Below, piece by piece: positions 36,407-46,715 of a stretch of 64,000 nt of DNA. Origin of the DNA: Arthrobacter sp. PAMC25284 (lineage in GTDB: Bacteria > Actinomycetota > Actinomycetes > Actinomycetales > Micrococcaceae). The position numbers and the translations under genes are program-made. The stretch covers positions 868,001 to 932,000 of the forward strand of contig NZ_CP080382.1 in assembly GCF_019443425.1 (NCBI RefSeq), written 5' to 3'. Each line of letters begins with the position of its first letter. Within the stretch, counting starts at the first letter, position 1. The notes beneath the pieces are model-generated. The model worked only from the letters and a program-made list of their open reading frames with translations. It had not been told where the DNA came from and searched no databases.

Positions 36407-37183
36407 TCAGCGGACTTCGAAGCCGGCCGCGCGGATCGCGGCTTTGACCTGTCCGATTGCGTCGATCGGGCCGAAGTGGAACACCGACGCCGCCAGGACG
36501 GCATCCGCGCCGGCAGCGACGGCAGGCGGGAAGTGCTCGGGCTTACCGGCGCCTCCGGAGGCGATGAGCGGGACCTTTACGGCCGCCCGGGCCAGCCGGA
36601 TCAGTTCCAGGTCGAAGCCGTCCTTGGTGCCGTCGGCGTCGATCGAGTTGAGCAGGATTTCGCCCACTCCCCTGTCGGCAGCTTCCCTGGCCCACGCGAT
36701 CGCATCGATCCCGGTGCCCTTGCGGCCACCGTGCGTGGTGACCTCGAAGCCCGACGGAGTGGGCGCGGACCCGGGCCGGGTGCGCCGCGCGTCCAGGGAC
36801 AGCACCAGGACCTGGGCGCCGAAGTGCCGGGTGATCTCATCGATCACGTCGGGCCGGGCCACAGCAGCGGTGTTGATGGCTGCCTTGTCCGCGCCAAAGC
36901 GCAGCAGTTTGTCCACTTCGGCCACGCCGCGCACGCCTCCGCCTACTGTCAGCGGGATGAACACTTCCTCGGCGGTGCGGCGGACGACGTCGAACGTGGT
37001 TTCCCGGTTACCCGAGGAAGCCGTGACGTCAAGGAACGTGAGCTCGTCGGCGCCGCCGTTGTCATAGCGGTGCGCCAGTTCCACCGGGTCTCCGGCGTCG
37101 CGCAGTCCTTCGAAATTGATGCCCTTGACGACGCGGCCGGCGTCGACGTCCAGGCACGGAATGACGCGCACGGCAACTGTCAT
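36407..37183 (-). CDS. hisF: Imidazole glycerol phosphate synthase cyclase subunit HisF
   Basis: A 258-residue barrel with the two half-barrel repeats: [20 protein letters not shown] at the start and VLSLDARRT in the middle, catalytic Asp residues in CLDVD and [12 protein letters not shown]. It works with HisH (not in this window) to form IGP and AICAR. Confidence 0.95.
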   Translation of the reverse strand: MTVAVRVIPCLDVDAGRVVKGINFEGLRDAGDPVELAHRYDNGGADELTFLDVTASSGNRETTFDVVRRTAEEVFIPLTVGGGVRGVAEVDKLLRFGADKAAINTAAVARPDVIDEITRHFGAQVLVLSLDARRTRPGSAPTPSGFEVTTHGGRKGTGIDAIAWAREAADRGVGEILLNSIDADGTKDGFDLELIRLARAAVKVPLIASGGAGKPEHFPPAVAAGADAVLAASVFHFGPIDAIGQVKAAIRAAGFEVR

Positions 37184-37229
37184 GATGTCTCCTGAAGTTT
37201 GCTGGAGGGGTTCCGGTGGAGTGCGGGAC

Positions 37230-38072
37230 TCAGATCCGGCAGGCGTGAATGCTGCTGACCAGGATGGCGCGCGCGCCGAGGTCGTAGAGTTCGTCCATGA
37301 TCCGGTTGGTTTGCCGTTTGGGGACCATGGAGCGGACGGCCACCCAATCGGAGTCGCGCAGCGGCGAAACCGTGGGCGATTCGAGGCCCGGGGTGAGTTG
37401 GGCGGCCTGTTCGACGAGCTCCTTGCGGATGTCGTAGTCCATCATCACGTACTGGCGGGCTACCAGGACGCCTTGAAGCCGGCGGACCAGCACCTCGGCA
37501 GCGGCGTTCCGCTCACCCTTGCGGCCAATCAATACCGACTCGGAGCGCAGGATCGGCTCACCGAAGATCTCCATCCCGGCGGCCCTGAGGGTGTTTCCGG
37601 TTTCGACGACGTCGGCAATCGCATCGGCGACACCGAGCCGCACGGACGACTCCACGGCGCCGTCGAGGCGGATTACCGTCGCATTGATGCCGCGCTCGGC
37701 CAGGTAGCCCCGCAGCAGTCCGTCGTAGCTGGTCGCGAGCCGTCTGCCTTCAAGCTGCTCGACGGAGGCGAAATCCCCGACCGGGCCGGCGAAGCGGAAT
37801 GTGGACGCCGCGAAGCCCAGGGGCAGCAGTTCCTCGGCTTCCACTTCGGCGTCGAGGAGCAGGTCGCGGCCGGTGATGCCAACGTCGAGCGTGCCCTGGC
37901 CGACGTACACGGCAATGTCGCGCGGGCGGAGGAAAAAGAACTCGATGTCGTTATCAGGGTCCAGCATGACCAGTTCGCGGGTGTCGCGGCGCTGCCGGTA
38001 ACCGGCTTCGGCGAGCATGGCGGAGGCGGCTTCGGACAGGGATCCCTTGTTCGGGACGGCAACTCTAAGCAT
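37230..38072 (-). CDS. hisG: ATP phosphoribosyltransferase (long form)
   Basis: A 280-residue first enzyme of histidine synthesis. Motifs: [29 protein letters not shown], the PRPP-binding [17 protein letters not shown] region, and a C-terminal domain of about 75 residues expected to give histidine feedback inhibition. The presence of that domain marks the hexameric long form, which needs no HisZ. ATG 38072. Confidence 0.95.
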   Translation of the reverse strand: MLRVAVPNKGSLSEAASAMLAEAGYRQRRDTRELVMLDPDNDIEFFFLRPRDIAVYVGQGTLDVGITGRDLLLDAEVEAEELLPLGFAASTFRFAGPVGDFASVEQLEGRRLATSYDGLLRGYLAERGINATVIRLDGAVESSVRLGVADAIADVVETGNTLRAAGMEIFGEPILRSESVLIGRKGERNAAAEVLVRRLQGVLVARQYVMMDYDIRKELVEQAAQLTPGLESPTVSPLRDSDWVAVRSMVPKRQTNRIMDELYDLGARAILVSSIHACRI

Positions 38073-38176
38073 GGGGAAGATCTCTCTTGGGTTAGGAAGT
38101 GAAGTGCAGGCACTGTGGCCACGCAAGGCACAGGTTGGTCCACGGGTAACTCCGTGCACCAGCCGGTGCGGCGCGG

Positions 38177-38446
38177 CTAGAGATGCTTGTAAACGTCTTC
38201 CAGGCTGAGTCCCTTGGCGAGCATCAGAACCTGCAGGTGATAGAGCAGTTGGGAGATCTCCTCCGCCGCGGCTTCGTCGGATTCATACTCGGCAGCCATC
38301 CACACTTCGGCTGCTTCTTCCACGACTTTCTTGCCGATGCCGTGGACTCCGGAATCCAGTTCGGCGACGGTGCGGGAGCCTTCGGGGCGTGCGGCTGCCT
38401 TTTCACTCAGTTCTGCGAACAGCGACTCGAAATTCTTCACGCCCAC
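38177..38446 (-). CDS. hisE: Phosphoribosyl-ATP diphosphatase
   Basis: An 89-residue all-alpha MazG-like enzyme that removes pyrophosphate from PR-ATP, the product of HisG encoded next. Motifs: [21 protein letters not shown] and the [15 protein letters not shown] helix carrying acidic metal ligands. GTG start. HisE is separate from HisI here. Confidence 0.93.
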   Translation of the reverse strand: MGVKNFESLFAELSEKAAARPEGSRTVAELDSGVHGIGKKVVEEAAEVWMAAEYESDEAAAEEISQLLYHLQVLMLAKGLSLEDVYKHL

Positions 38447-38525
38447 CAGCCTACTTGCTTACGGCCGGACCGCGCCTGCCGGGCCCCAGCATGACGCCCG
38501 CGATGTGACGGATTACACACCCGGG

Positions 38526-39011
38526 TCAGCTGTACTGGCGCAGCGTCACGGCGGTGGCCAGGGCTGCCGTGACCGCCTCGTGTCCCTTGTCCTCGGTGGA
38601 ACCGGGCAGCCCGGCCCGGTCAATGCCCTGCTGTTCGGTGTCGCAGGTGAGGACGCCGAAGCCCACCGGGACGCCGGTGCGCACGCTGACCTCAGTGAGA
38701 CCCAGGGTGGCCGCCTCGCAGACGTACTCGAAGTGCGGGGTGCCGCCGCGGATAACGACGCCGAGTGCCACGACCGCGTCGAAGTGCGGTGCCAGCCGCG
38801 CCGCGGCCACGGGGAGCTCAAAGGTACCGGGCACGCGCAGGACGGTCGGTTCGCTGATGCCGGCCTCCTTCGCAGCGCGCATGGCCCCGGCCAGCAGGCC
38901 GTCCATAATCGTGGTGTGCCAGCTCGCGGCCACGATGGCCAGCTTCAGCGCCGACGTCTCTTCGGATTTGAAGGTGCTCAGGTCGATCTGGGGTGCGCCG
39001 TGTCCACTCAT
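38526..39011 (-). CDS. ribH: Lumazine synthase
   Basis: A 161-residue enzyme joining the DHBP and pyrimidine branches to form 6,7-dimethyl-8-ribityllumazine. Motifs: [32 protein letters not shown] and [17 protein letters not shown] with the catalytic His. Last gene of the riboflavin operon. Confidence 0.95.
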   Translation of the reverse strand: MSGHGAPQIDLSTFKSEETSALKLAIVAASWHTTIMDGLLAGAMRAAKEAGISEPTVLRVPGTFELPVAAARLAPHFDAVVALGVVIRGGTPHFEYVCEAATLGLTEVSVRTGVPVGFGVLTCDTEQQGIDRAGLPGSTEDKGHEAVTAALATAVTLRQYS

Positions 39012-39119
39012 GCGGATTTCCTTGCTCTAGGTCTGTATTTCTTGGTCTGGGTGTTGGTGCTCGGGAGAATGCTCCGGAGGAGCGGTGCGAAATTGCCGAC
39101 GTCGTCGGGTTTCAGGCAG

Positions 39120-39803
39120 TCAGTCTTGTTCGTGCGCAACGCCGTTAGCGGCAGTCTGGACGTCGAGGACCAGCCGGTGGTCCATCCGGTCCTTCTTGGT
39201 CTGCAGGTAGCGGATGTTCTGATCACGGGAGGGTACTTCGGTGGGAACCATCTCCACCACCAGGACGCCGGCCTCCGCGAGTCTGTCCTGTTTGACCGGG
39301 TTGTTGCTCAGGAGGCGCACCTCGTGGAGACCCATCTCCACCAAAATCTGCCCGGCGGCATGGTAGGTGCGGGCATCGATGGGCAATCCCAGCTGCTCAT
39401 TGGCTTCCACGGTGTCAAAGCCGGCTTCCTGCAGTGCGTAGGCCTTAATCTTGTTCGCGAGGCCGATGCCGCGGCCTTCCTGGCCGCGCAGGTACAGCAG
39501 TGTGCCGCCGAACTCGTTGATCATCTCAAGCGCATAGGCCAGCTGTTCACCGCAGTCGCAGCGGTAGGAACCGAACACGTCTCCGGTCAGGCACTCCGAA
39601 TGCAGACGCACGAGCGGTGCCCTGCCATCGGCCGGCGGCACCGGTGAACTGACGGCAAGGTGCTCAGCACCGGTGACCAGATCGGTCCAGGCCTGGGCCA
39701 CGAAGTCGCCGTAAGCGGTCGGCAGCTGGACCAAGGGTCCGCCGCTGACCGGGTGCGGGCGCTGGTCCGCGTCAATGTCTTCCTGGATCCCGGTAGTCGT
39801 CAT
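39120..39803 (-). CDS. ribA: GTP cyclohydrolase II
   Basis: About 227 residues, first step of riboflavin synthesis. Zinc Cys residues in SECLTGDVFGSYRCDCG, the catalytic region YLRGQEGRGIGLANKI and LLSNNPVKQDRL are present. ATG 39803 (MTTTG) is preceded by GGAGGAGCG. It stands as a separate gene, not fused with RibB as in many bacteria. Confidence 0.93.
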   Translation of the reverse strand: MTTTGIQEDIDADQRPHPVSGGPLVQLPTAYGDFVAQAWTDLVTGAEHLAVSSPVPPADGRAPLVRLHSECLTGDVFGSYRCDCGEQLAYALEMINEFGGTLLYLRGQEGRGIGLANKIKAYALQEAGFDTVEANEQLGLPIDARTYHAAGQILVEMGLHEVRLLSNNPVKQDRLAEAGVLVVEMVPTEVPSRDQNIRYLQTKKDRMDHRLVLDVQTAANGVAHEQD

Positions 39804-39817
39804 TTTTCGCTCCTCCA

Positions 39818-40498
39818 TCAAACCTGATCCAGGGCAGGACCGCCGCGCTGTGCGTCATCGAGGTAGGCCACCAGATCCTTGATCGAGATCAGTGGGCAGC
39901 CATGCTCAATAGCGAAGCTGCGAAGACCGTCCAGCCGCATCATCTCTCCGTTGTCGTACACCAGTTCTGCAATTACTCCCACAGGCTCCAGGCCGGCGAG
40001 CCGGCACAGATCCACTGCCGCCTCGGTGTGGCCGGGACGTTGCCGCACACCACCGTTAACGGCGCGCAACGGGAAAACATGCCCGGGTCGGGTCAGGGAT
40101 GTCGGCTGGCTCCCGGGATCGGCAAGAATCCGGGCCGTCAAAGCACGGTCCGTGGCGGAAATTCCGGTGCTGACTCCGACGGCCGCGTCGCAGGAGACTG
40201 TATAGGCGGTGCCCTTGGCGTCTTCGTTGACGGCGACCATCGGCGGCAGCGCCAGGGCATCGGCCCGCCCGGCCTCGAGCGGGACGCAAATGACTCCCGA
40301 GCTGTGCCGCACGGTCCAGCCCATCAGCTCCGGCGTCGCGTGCTGGGCGGCAAAGATGATATCGCCTTCGTTTTCGCGATCTTCATCGTCGACGACGAGG
40401 ACCGGCCGGCCTGCAGCTATGGCGCTGACGGCCGCTTCGATTGGGTCCAGGACGGACGTGGCCATGGCCTCGGGCCGGGGTTCTTTGACGAGGCTCAT
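39818..40498 (-). CDS. ribB: 3,4-dihydroxy-2-butanone 4-phosphate synthase
   Basis: A 226-residue enzyme making the four-carbon unit from ribulose 5-phosphate. Motifs: [28 protein letters not shown], and [10 protein letters not shown] with [14 protein letters not shown] 40498 overlaps the ribE stop. Confidence 0.95.
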   Translation of the reverse strand: MSLVKEPRPEAMATSVLDPIEAAVSAIAAGRPVLVVDDEDRENEGDIIFAAQHATPELMGWTVRHSSGVICVPLEAGRADALALPPMVAVNEDAKGTAYTVSCDAAVGVSTGISATDRALTARILADPGSQPTSLTRPGHVFPLRAVNGGVRQRPGHTEAAVDLCRLAGLEPVGVIAELVYDNGEMMRLDGLRSFAIEHGCPLISIKDLVAYLDDAQRGGPALDQV

Positions 40499-41148
40499 GC
40501 TGCGTCCTCCCCGCGGTGTGCCGCTCCCCCGGCGGCGGCCGTGGAGAACGCGAGCAGCCGCTCGGTGTACTTCGCAAGCACGTCGACTTCGAGGTTAACG
40601 CGGGACCCTGCGTCCTTCGCGCCGAGACCGGTTTCGGCCAGCGTGGTGGGAATCAGTCCTACCTCGAACCACGGCGCAGGCTCGGCGGCCGGGCTGACTG
40701 CGGTGACTGTCAGGGAGACGCCGTCGACGGCTATTGAGCCCTTCTCGGCGATGTAGCGGGCGAGGCCGGCCGGCACACCGAACCGGAGCCGGTCCCAGTT
40801 GCCGAGCGCTTCACGCTCCAGCAGTTCCCCGACGCCGTCGACGTGGCCCTGCACCACGTGCCCGTCGAGCCGGCCGCCCGCCGGAACGCAGCGCTCCAGG
40901 TTGACCGGATCGCCGACTGCCAGCTCGCCGATGGTGCTGCGGGTCAGGGTTTCACCCATCACGTCCACGCTGAAGTCCCGGCCGTCAATTGTGGTGGCTG
41001 TGAGGCACACGCCGTTGACGGCGATGGAGCCGCCCAGGGCAAGCCCGTCGGTGGATCCGGGGGCGTGGAGCCGGAGCGTGGCACTGATGTCGCCGTTGCG
41101 CTCAACGGACAGCACCTTTCCCTGTTCGGCAATAATTCCGGTGAACAT
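40495..41148 (-). CDS. ribE: Riboflavin synthase alpha chain
   Basis: A 217-residue protein of two lumazine-binding half-domains: [12 protein letters not shown] ... [12 protein letters not shown], then VQGHVDGVG ... [13 protein letters not shown]. It dismutates lumazine to riboflavin. Overlaps ribB by four bases and meets ribD directly. Confidence 0.95.
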   Translation of the reverse strand: MFTGIIAEQGKVLSVERNGDISATLRLHAPGSTDGLALGGSIAVNGVCLTATTIDGRDFSVDVMGETLTRSTIGELAVGDPVNLERCVPAGGRLDGHVVQGHVDGVGELLEREALGNWDRLRFGVPAGLARYIAEKGSIAVDGVSLTVTAVSPAAEPAPWFEVGLIPTTLAETGLGAKDAGSRVNLEVDVLAKYTERLLAFSTAAAGGAAHRGEDAA

Positions 41149-42392
41149 CAGTAGCCTCCTGGGGCGGTAGCCGCACCGGGACGGTGCGGGATGGAATCGA
41201 AAATCGTGGCGGTGACAGCGTCGGTGCCCGTTGCGTCTGCGGCGGTGGTTCCGGTTACTGCGGCGGCGCGGCTGGCGGTTACTGCGGCGGCGCGGCTGGC
41301 GGTTTCGGCCCGGCCGACGCCGGCTGTGGGCGTGAATTCAGGGCTCAAGTGCAGCCGGAGGTCCCGGCCAAGCACCTGGACGGCGCCGCCGGAGGCTTGA
41401 TCCCAGGCCCAGCGCTGGGCGTTCGCCAGCGTGCCGATGCCGAGATCGTCCAGTGCCGGTGTGCCGGAGCCAAGAAGCGTGGGCGCCAGGTAGACGATCA
41501 GTTCGTCGACGAGCCCGGCGCCAAGGAAGGCGCTCAGAATCCGTGAGCCGCCCTCCACCATGAGGTGCCGCACGCCGGCGTCGAACAGTTGATCCAGGGC
41601 CTCGCTCGGATCGTGGGTGGCAAGGTGCAGGACGTTGCCGTCGTCGCCGTGGATGGCCGCATCGGCGGGGATTGCCCGGTGCCCCATCACGGCGCGCAGC
41701 GGTTGCTTGCCCGCCGTTTCGCCAGCGGCGTTCCGGGCCGTGAGCCGGGGGTCGTCCACGAGGACGGTCTGCGTGCCGACCAGGATGGCATCGATCCGGC
41801 CGCGCAGTGCGTGGTTGTCGGCCAGGGATTCCGGGCTGGAGATCCACTGGCTGGTGCCGTCGCTCGCGGCGATCCGACTGTCGAGGGTCTGCGCGATATG
41901 CAGCGTGACGAAAGGCCGCCCCGCCGCGACGGCGTCAAACCATCGCCGGTTCAGCGCAAGGGCGGCGTCTGCCGCCAGACCGGATCGGACCCTGACGCCG
42001 GCGGAGCGCAGCGTCCCCGCGCCGCCGGCAGCCGGATCATGGGGATCGTCGACGGCGTAGATGACGTCAGTGATCCCGGCATCGATGATCGCCTGGGCAC
42101 AGGGGCCGGTGAGGCCGGTGTGGTTGCAGGGCTCAAGGGTTACCACGATGGTGGCGCCGCTGAGGTTCATGCCTGCGGCGACGGCCTGGTTCACCGCATC
42201 AGCCTCCGCGTGGGCCGTGCCGGCCCCGCGGTGGTACCCGGTGACGAGTGGTGTCCCGTCTGCGGCGAGGATGACAGCGCCCACCAGCGGATTGGCCCCC
42301 CGCGGCCCCAGTGCGGCGGCAGCCAGTGCCGCGCCCATCGCCGTAACTTCGGCGGCGCTGAAACCGGTGGAGTCGCCGTGAAGCACGTCCAT
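41148..42392 (-). CDS. ribD: Bifunctional riboflavin deaminase/reductase RibD
   Basis: 414 residues. The N-terminal deaminase has zinc ligands in GTAHAEADAV and EPCNHTGLTGPC. The C-terminal reductase has GTQTVLVDDPRLTAR and HLMVEGGSRILSAFL. The last about 55 residues are a low-complexity Ala/Thr tail that includes a duplicated 8-residue unit. First gene of the rib operon, 100 bases after the FMN riboswitch. Confidence 0.94.
   Translation of the reverse strand: MDVLHGDSTGFSAAEVTAMGAALAAAALGPRGANPLVGAVILAADGTPLVTGYHRGAGTAHAEADAVNQAVAAGMNLSGATIVVTLEPCNHTGLTGPCAQAIIDAGITDVIYAVDDPHDPAAGGAGTLRSAGVRVRSGLAADAALALNRRWFDAVAAGRPFVTLHIAQTLDSRIAASDGTSQWISSPESLADNHALRGRIDAILVGTQTVLVDDPRLTARNAAGETAGKQPLRAVMGHRAIPADAAIHGDDGNVLHLATHDPSEALDQLFDAGVRHLMVEGGSRILSAFLGAGLVDELIVYLAPTLLGSGTPALDDLGIGTLANAQRWAWDQASGGAVQVLGRDLRLHLSPEFTPTAGVGRAETASRAAAVTASRAAAVTGTTAADATGTDAVTATIFDSIPHRPGAATAPGGY
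41257..41304 (-). repeat. 24-bp perfect tandem duplication in the ribD tail
   Basis: Two exact copies (41257-41280 and 41281-41304) encode ASRAAAVT twice in the nonconserved C-terminal tail. In-frame, so it lengthens the tail without harming the enzyme. Confidence 0.85.
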
Positions 42393-42491
42393 GCGTGTGT
42401 CGTTCCTTCCCTCAAGAACCGCGATGGCTCCGGGGCATACGACAGCGCAGTGCGGCGGAGCCTCAATGGCACCACCGAAAAAGCCGTACGT

Positions 42492-42632
42492 GCTTCTCTC
42501 ATCCAGACTTTAACTGTCGGTACCGGAATTTCACCGGTTCAACCGTCTGCCGGCATCCTTCCCGAAGGAAAGCACCGGCTCGCGGGTCGCGGACTGTCAC
42601 CGCCGGTTCGGACTTACACCGACCCCGGAGCA
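42492..42632 (-). ncRNA. FMN riboswitch (RFN element)
   Basis: On the minus strand the conserved RFN blocks are all found in order: GGGGTCGGTGTAAGTCCGAA, CGGCGGTGACAGTCCGCGA, GGTTGAACCGGTGAAATTCC and CGACAGTTAAAGTCTGGATG, followed by AGAGAAG. It lies 100 bases before ribD and should turn off ribD-ribE-ribB-ribA-ribH when FMN is abundant. Confidence 0.96.
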
Positions 42633-42771
42633 CGTATGTGTGTTTTTATTCTGACACAACCCGGCGCGATGGCGGGACATTCCCCCTGACGTTACCGCCG
42701 GCGTCGCCGTTGCGGGGTTTCCGCAACCCGTCAACGGGCTTTCAAAAATGGTCAACGGGCTGCCAAAACGG

Positions 42772-43428
42772 TTAGCGCGAACCTGCGCTTCGGAGCCGCT
42801 CGATGGCGGCCGCCGGGTCGTCAGCCCCGTAGACCGCTGAGCCGGCCACGAACACGTTGGCGCCGGCCTCGGCGGCGCGCACAATCGTCTCTTCGGTGAT
42901 GCCGCCGTCGACTTGCAGCGCCACACCGATCCCCGAGCCGTCGATTGCAGCGCGGGCGCGGCGGATCTTGGGGAGCGTCAGATCCAGGAAGGACTGACCG
43001 CCAAAGCCTGGCTCCACGGTCATGATCAGGAGCATGTCCAGTTCGGCCAGCATGTCCAGGTAAGGCTCCACGGGCGTGCCGGGCCGTAGCGCCATGCCTG
43101 CCTTGGCGCCCCGGGCCCTGAGTTCGCGGGCGAGCTTGATCGGCGCGATCGAAGCCTCGGCGTGAAACGTGACCGACGCGAGTCCGGCGTCGGCGAACCC
43201 GGGCGCCCAGCGGTCCGCGTCCGCAATCATCAGGTGGGCGTCCAACGGGACCGGGCTAACGGCCTGGATACGCTGGACAACGGGCAGCCCGATCGTCAGG
43301 TTGGGCACAAAGTGGTTGTCCATCACGTCCACGTGCACAGCGTCAGCGTTGCTGATGCGGTTCAGTTCCGCCTGAAGGTTCACAAAATCTGCGGAGAGGA
43401 TGCTCGGGTTAATGCAGCACTGGGCCAT
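42772..43428 (-). CDS. rpe: Ribulose-phosphate 3-epimerase
   Basis: A 218-residue TIM barrel interconverting ribulose- and xylulose-5-phosphate. Motifs: [38 protein letters not shown] and ALQVDGGI. Lies between rsmB and the riboswitch, and supplies pentose phosphates used by RibB. Confidence 0.95.
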   Translation of the reverse strand: MAQCCINPSILSADFVNLQAELNRISNADAVHVDVMDNHFVPNLTIGLPVVQRIQAVSPVPLDAHLMIADADRWAPGFADAGLASVTFHAEASIAPIKLARELRARGAKAGMALRPGTPVEPYLDMLAELDMLLIMTVEPGFGGQSFLDLTLPKIRRARAAIDGSGIGVALQVDGGITEETIVRAAEAGANVFVAGSAVYGADDPAAAIERLRSAGSR

Positions 43429-43536
43429 CGGGTTCCTTTGCGTTCTACTGTTCGGGGTCTGCGGTACAGCGGACGGTGCAGCGGACGGTGCGGCTGGTGG
43501 CGTGGCCGGGCGGACCGGTGGCCGGCCCGGGGCGGC

Positions 43537-45099
43537 TCAGGCCTTTTTGTGGATGAGCGCCAGGAACATCGCATCCGTCTGGTGCACATGCGGCCAGAGC
43601 TGGGCCGTGAGGTCGTGCCCGGCATCCAGTCCGCCGGTGAGGCTCACGCTGTCCAGCACCGCGCCGGCGTCGAGGAGTTCGAGGTCTTCGCGTTTGCGCA
43701 GGACGTCGCTGACGACGGCGGTGGTTTCCGCCGGGTGCGGCGAGCACGTCACATAGGCGACGACGCCGCCGGGTTTGACCGCGTCCAGCGCGGACTTGAG
43801 CAGCTGGCGCTGCAGCGGGCCCAGGTCCACGAGGTCCTTAGGGGTACGCCGCCACCGTGACTCCGGTCGGCGGCGAAGCGCACCGAGCCCGGTGCACGGC
43901 ACGTCCACGAGGACGCGGTCGAAGCTTTCGGGCTGTTCGGCCCCCATCTCGCGGCCGTCGCCGGTCCGGACGGACCAGCCCTCCTCGGGTACCGCGGAGA
44001 GGGCCTGGCGGACCAGTTTGGCCCGGTGCGGCGCGGATTCGTTGGCGAGCAGGTGCGCGCCCTGCTGCCGTGCCAGGGCTGCGAGCAGGGCGGCCTTGCC
44101 GCCGGGTCCGGCGCACAGGTCCAGCCATCGCTCGCCGCCGTCAGCGGCACCGCTGCTGCGCGTGGTCCTGTCGCCGAGGTCGACGGCGGCCATCGCCCGG
44201 GCCACCAGCTGCGAACCGACGTCCTGGACCCGCAGGCTGCCCTCGCGCACCGAGGCGAGCCGGCCAAGGTCGCCACCGCTCGAAAGCGCGGAATCCGCCA
44301 CCAGCTCCCCCGGGGTCGCGCCTCCCTCGAGGGCCTCGTCCAGGCTGCCAAGCCCGGGCAGGGCCACCAGGTTGACCACCGGCGCCGCGTTGTCCGCCGC
44401 GAGCAGATCGTTGATCTCAGCGACCGGCCGGCCGTGCGCGACGAGCGACTGCCGGAGCGCCCTGACGATCCATTCCGGGTGGGCGTACCGGGTCGAGGCG
44501 ATCCGGGTTTCGTCGGTTTCCTCGCTGAGGAGCAGTTCCAGCCATTCCTCGAGGCTGCGCGCGGAAACCTTGCGGAGCACGGCGTTGATGAGAGTTGATG
44601 GTCCGGCGCCGATGACGGCACGGGCCAGGCCCACGGTCTGATCCAGGGCGGCGTGTGCCGGGACCCGCATGGCCAGCAGTTGGTGCGCGCCGATCCGCAG
44701 GGCATCCAGGATCGCGGGGTCGAGCTGGTCCAGCGGGCGGTCCACGCACCGGGCCAGGACGGCATCATAGGTGCCTTGGCCGCGGAGGGCGCCGTAGCTC
44801 AGTTCGGTGGCGAAGCCGGCGTCGCGCTTGTCCAGCCCGTGATGCCGGATCCGTGCGGGCAGCACCAGGTTCGCGTAGGCGTCCTCGGACGCGACGGCAC
44901 GCAGCACCTCGAAGGCCACCAGCCGGGCCGGATCTGCGCGGCGCGTGCGCTGGGACGGGGCGTTGTCGGTAAACGTGCGCGGACCGCGGTTGCGCTCCCG
45001 GCCCTTGGCATCGCGGTGGCTGCCGCTCCGGCCGGAGCTTTGTCCGCCTTGCCGGGGGCCCCCACCGCGGCCGCTGCCGTTGGTTCCTGAGTCGCTCAT
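43537..45099 (-). CDS. rsmB: 16S rRNA m5C967 methyltransferase RsmB family
   Basis: 520 residues. A basic, disordered N-terminal tail of about 60 residues (Gly/Arg/Gln-rich), a NusB-like RNA-binding domain (ARLVAFEVLRAVASEDAYANLVLP), then a SAM-dependent domain: LDLCAGPGGKAALLA, DVPCTGLGALRRRPE and YVTCSPHPAET with the two catalytic Cys. ATG 45099 overlaps the fmt stop, so the order def-fmt-rsmB is coupled. Confidence 0.93.
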   Translation of the reverse strand: MSDSGTNGSGRGGGPRQGGQSSGRSGSHRDAKGRERNRGPRTFTDNAPSQRTRRADPARLVAFEVLRAVASEDAYANLVLPARIRHHGLDKRDAGFATELSYGALRGQGTYDAVLARCVDRPLDQLDPAILDALRIGAHQLLAMRVPAHAALDQTVGLARAVIGAGPSTLINAVLRKVSARSLEEWLELLLSEETDETRIASTRYAHPEWIVRALRQSLVAHGRPVAEINDLLAADNAAPVVNLVALPGLGSLDEALEGGATPGELVADSALSSGGDLGRLASVREGSLRVQDVGSQLVARAMAAVDLGDRTTRSSGAADGGERWLDLCAGPGGKAALLAALARQQGAHLLANESAPHRAKLVRQALSAVPEEGWSVRTGDGREMGAEQPESFDRVLVDVPCTGLGALRRRPESRWRRTPKDLVDLGPLQRQLLKSALDAVKPGGVVAYVTCSPHPAETTAVVSDVLRKREDLELLDAGAVLDSVSLTGGLDAGHDLTAQLWPHVHQTDAMFLALIHKKA

Positions 45100-46016
45100 T
45101 CGAACACCACGCTTTCAAGTGTTGCCTGTCCGCGCGCCCAGTCGGCGGCGGTCATCATTTTTTTCCCGGACGGCTGCATCCGGGTAAGTTCCACGGGGTG
45201 CGAGCCGGTTCCCACCAACACGGTTTTCCCGTTCATGGCCAGTTCACCGGGCGGCAGGGCGGCCGCTTCCGGCCGGGGCAGGACGGGCTCCAGCTTGACC
45301 CGCTGGCCCTCGAGCATGGTCCAGGCTCCGGGTTCCGGCGTGACGCCGCGGGCCCGCCGGCTGATGGCGAGTGCCGGCTGCCGCCAATCGAGGCGGCCAT
45401 CCTCAAGGCTGAGTTTCGGTGCCAGGCTGACATCGCCTTGCTGCGGCACGGCGGCCGCCTGGCCGGCTTCGATCGCGGACAATGTCTGGGCCAGCAGCAC
45501 GGCTCCGCTGTGGGACAGTCGCTCCAGGAGAGCCCCGGAGGTATCATCCGGGCGCACTGTCTCGGTCAGGGTGCCAAAGACCGGGCCGGTGTCCAGGCCC
45601 TCTTCGAGGAGGAACGTCACGGCGCCGGTGACGTCGTCGCCGGCGATGATCGACCGCTGCACGGGTGCCGCCCCGCGCCAGGCCGGCAGCAGGGAAAAAT
45701 GCAGGTTGACCCAGCCGTGCCGGGGAACGGCCAGGGCCCCGCGGGGAATGAGCCCGCCATAGGCGACGATCGCGGCGACGTCGGGTTCAGCATCGGCGAT
45801 CCGGGCGGTGACGCCGTCGTCGACCTTTGTGGCGTGGATGACCGGGATGTCGAGCTCGCCGGCGCGCGCCGCAACGGGCGACGGCGTCAGGACTCTCTTG
45901 CGTCCCAGCGTGGCGTCCGGACGGGTGAGGACGGCGACGACGTCGAACCCGGCCCGGACCAGGGCATCCAGGGACGGCACGGCGACGGCCGGGGTGCCGG
46001 CAAAAAGGACCCTCAC
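45096..46016 (-). CDS. fmt: Methionyl-tRNA formyltransferase
   Basis: 306 residues. Formyl-transfer domain with VRVLFAGTPAVAVPSL-type start, catalytic Asn/His/Asp region WVNLHFSLLPAWRGAAPVQ and DVTGAVTFLLEEGLDTG. The C-terminal tRNA-binding domain follows. It formylates initiator Met-tRNA; its partner def lies upstream with a four-base overlap. Confidence 0.95.
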   Translation of the reverse strand: MRVLFAGTPAVAVPSLDALVRAGFDVVAVLTRPDATLGRKRVLTPSPVAARAGELDIPVIHATKVDDGVTARIADAEPDVAAIVAYGGLIPRGALAVPRHGWVNLHFSLLPAWRGAAPVQRSIIAGDDVTGAVTFLLEEGLDTGPVFGTLTETVRPDDTSGALLERLSHSGAVLLAQTLSAIEAGQAAAVPQQGDVSLAPKLSLEDGRLDWRQPALAISRRARGVTPEPGAWTMLEGQRVKLEPVLPRPEAAALPPGELAMNGKTVLVGTGSHPVELTRMQPSGKKMMTAADWARGQATLESVVFE

Positions 46017-46609
46017 TGGGTCTTTCCGAAAGCGCCGCCCGGCGAACCACCAAACGCACCGCCACCAAAACTGGAGCCGACGGTCTTGGCGCGCTTCGCC
46101 GTCGTCTGCTCCGTGATGGCGTCATAGTTGGCGTTCCGGATGGCCCGCAGTGCGGCCTTGCGGTCCTCGCCGTCGAGCCGGTCCGTGTAGAGGACACCGT
46201 CCAGGTGATCGTTTTCATGCTGGAAGCAGCGGGCCAGCATCCCTTCGCCGTCGATCTCGACCGGGTTGCCGTTGACGTCAACGCCGGTGACCCGGGTGCT
46301 GCGGTAGCGCCGGACCGGGAAGCCCAGCCCGGGGATGGACAGGCAGCCTTCAACCTGGTCCGGCTGGAAGTCCTCGCTGTTCTCCAGCACGGGGTTGATG
46401 ATGTGCCCTTCGACTCCGCCAATGCGGTAGGTGAAGACGCGCTGGCTGACGCCGATCTGGGGCGCGGCAAGGCCTGCGCCCTCAACGTCTTCCATGGTCT
46501 CGATCATGTCGGCCACAAGCTTCGCCAGGTCAGGCCCGAATTCCGTCACTGGATCGGCGACTGTGCGCAGCACAGGATCCCCGATAATGCGGATATTCAA
46601 AATGGCCAT
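46013..46609 (-). CDS. def: Peptide deformylase
   Basis: 198 residues. All three metal motifs are present: GLAAPQIGVSQ, EGCLSIPG and QHENDHLDGVLY. Removes the formyl group from nascent proteins. A Gly/Ser/Phe-rich tail of about 25 residues (SSFGGGAFGGSPGGAFG) extends beyond the domain. Confidence 0.95.
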   Translation of the reverse strand: MAILNIRIIGDPVLRTVADPVTEFGPDLAKLVADMIETMEDVEGAGLAAPQIGVSQRVFTYRIGGVEGHIINPVLENSEDFQPDQVEGCLSIPGLGFPVRRYRSTRVTGVDVNGNPVEIDGEGMLARCFQHENDHLDGVLYTDRLDGEDRKAALRAIRNANYDAITEQTTAKRAKTVGSSFGGGAFGGSPGGAFGKTQ

Positions 46610-46715
46610 GTGTCATCTGTCCTCACGGTCGGCGGCTACGGGATCCTGTCCAGTTTAGTAGCTCCTGGCCGCTTCGGCCCCGGCGGTCCGTCCGGCCCCG
46701 CTGCCCGGAGGGTTC

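Noticed and set aside
38331..39647. 438-codon plus-strand frame over hisE, ribH and ribA
   Set aside because: Shadow frame; all three minus-strand genes are complete with their active-site motifs.
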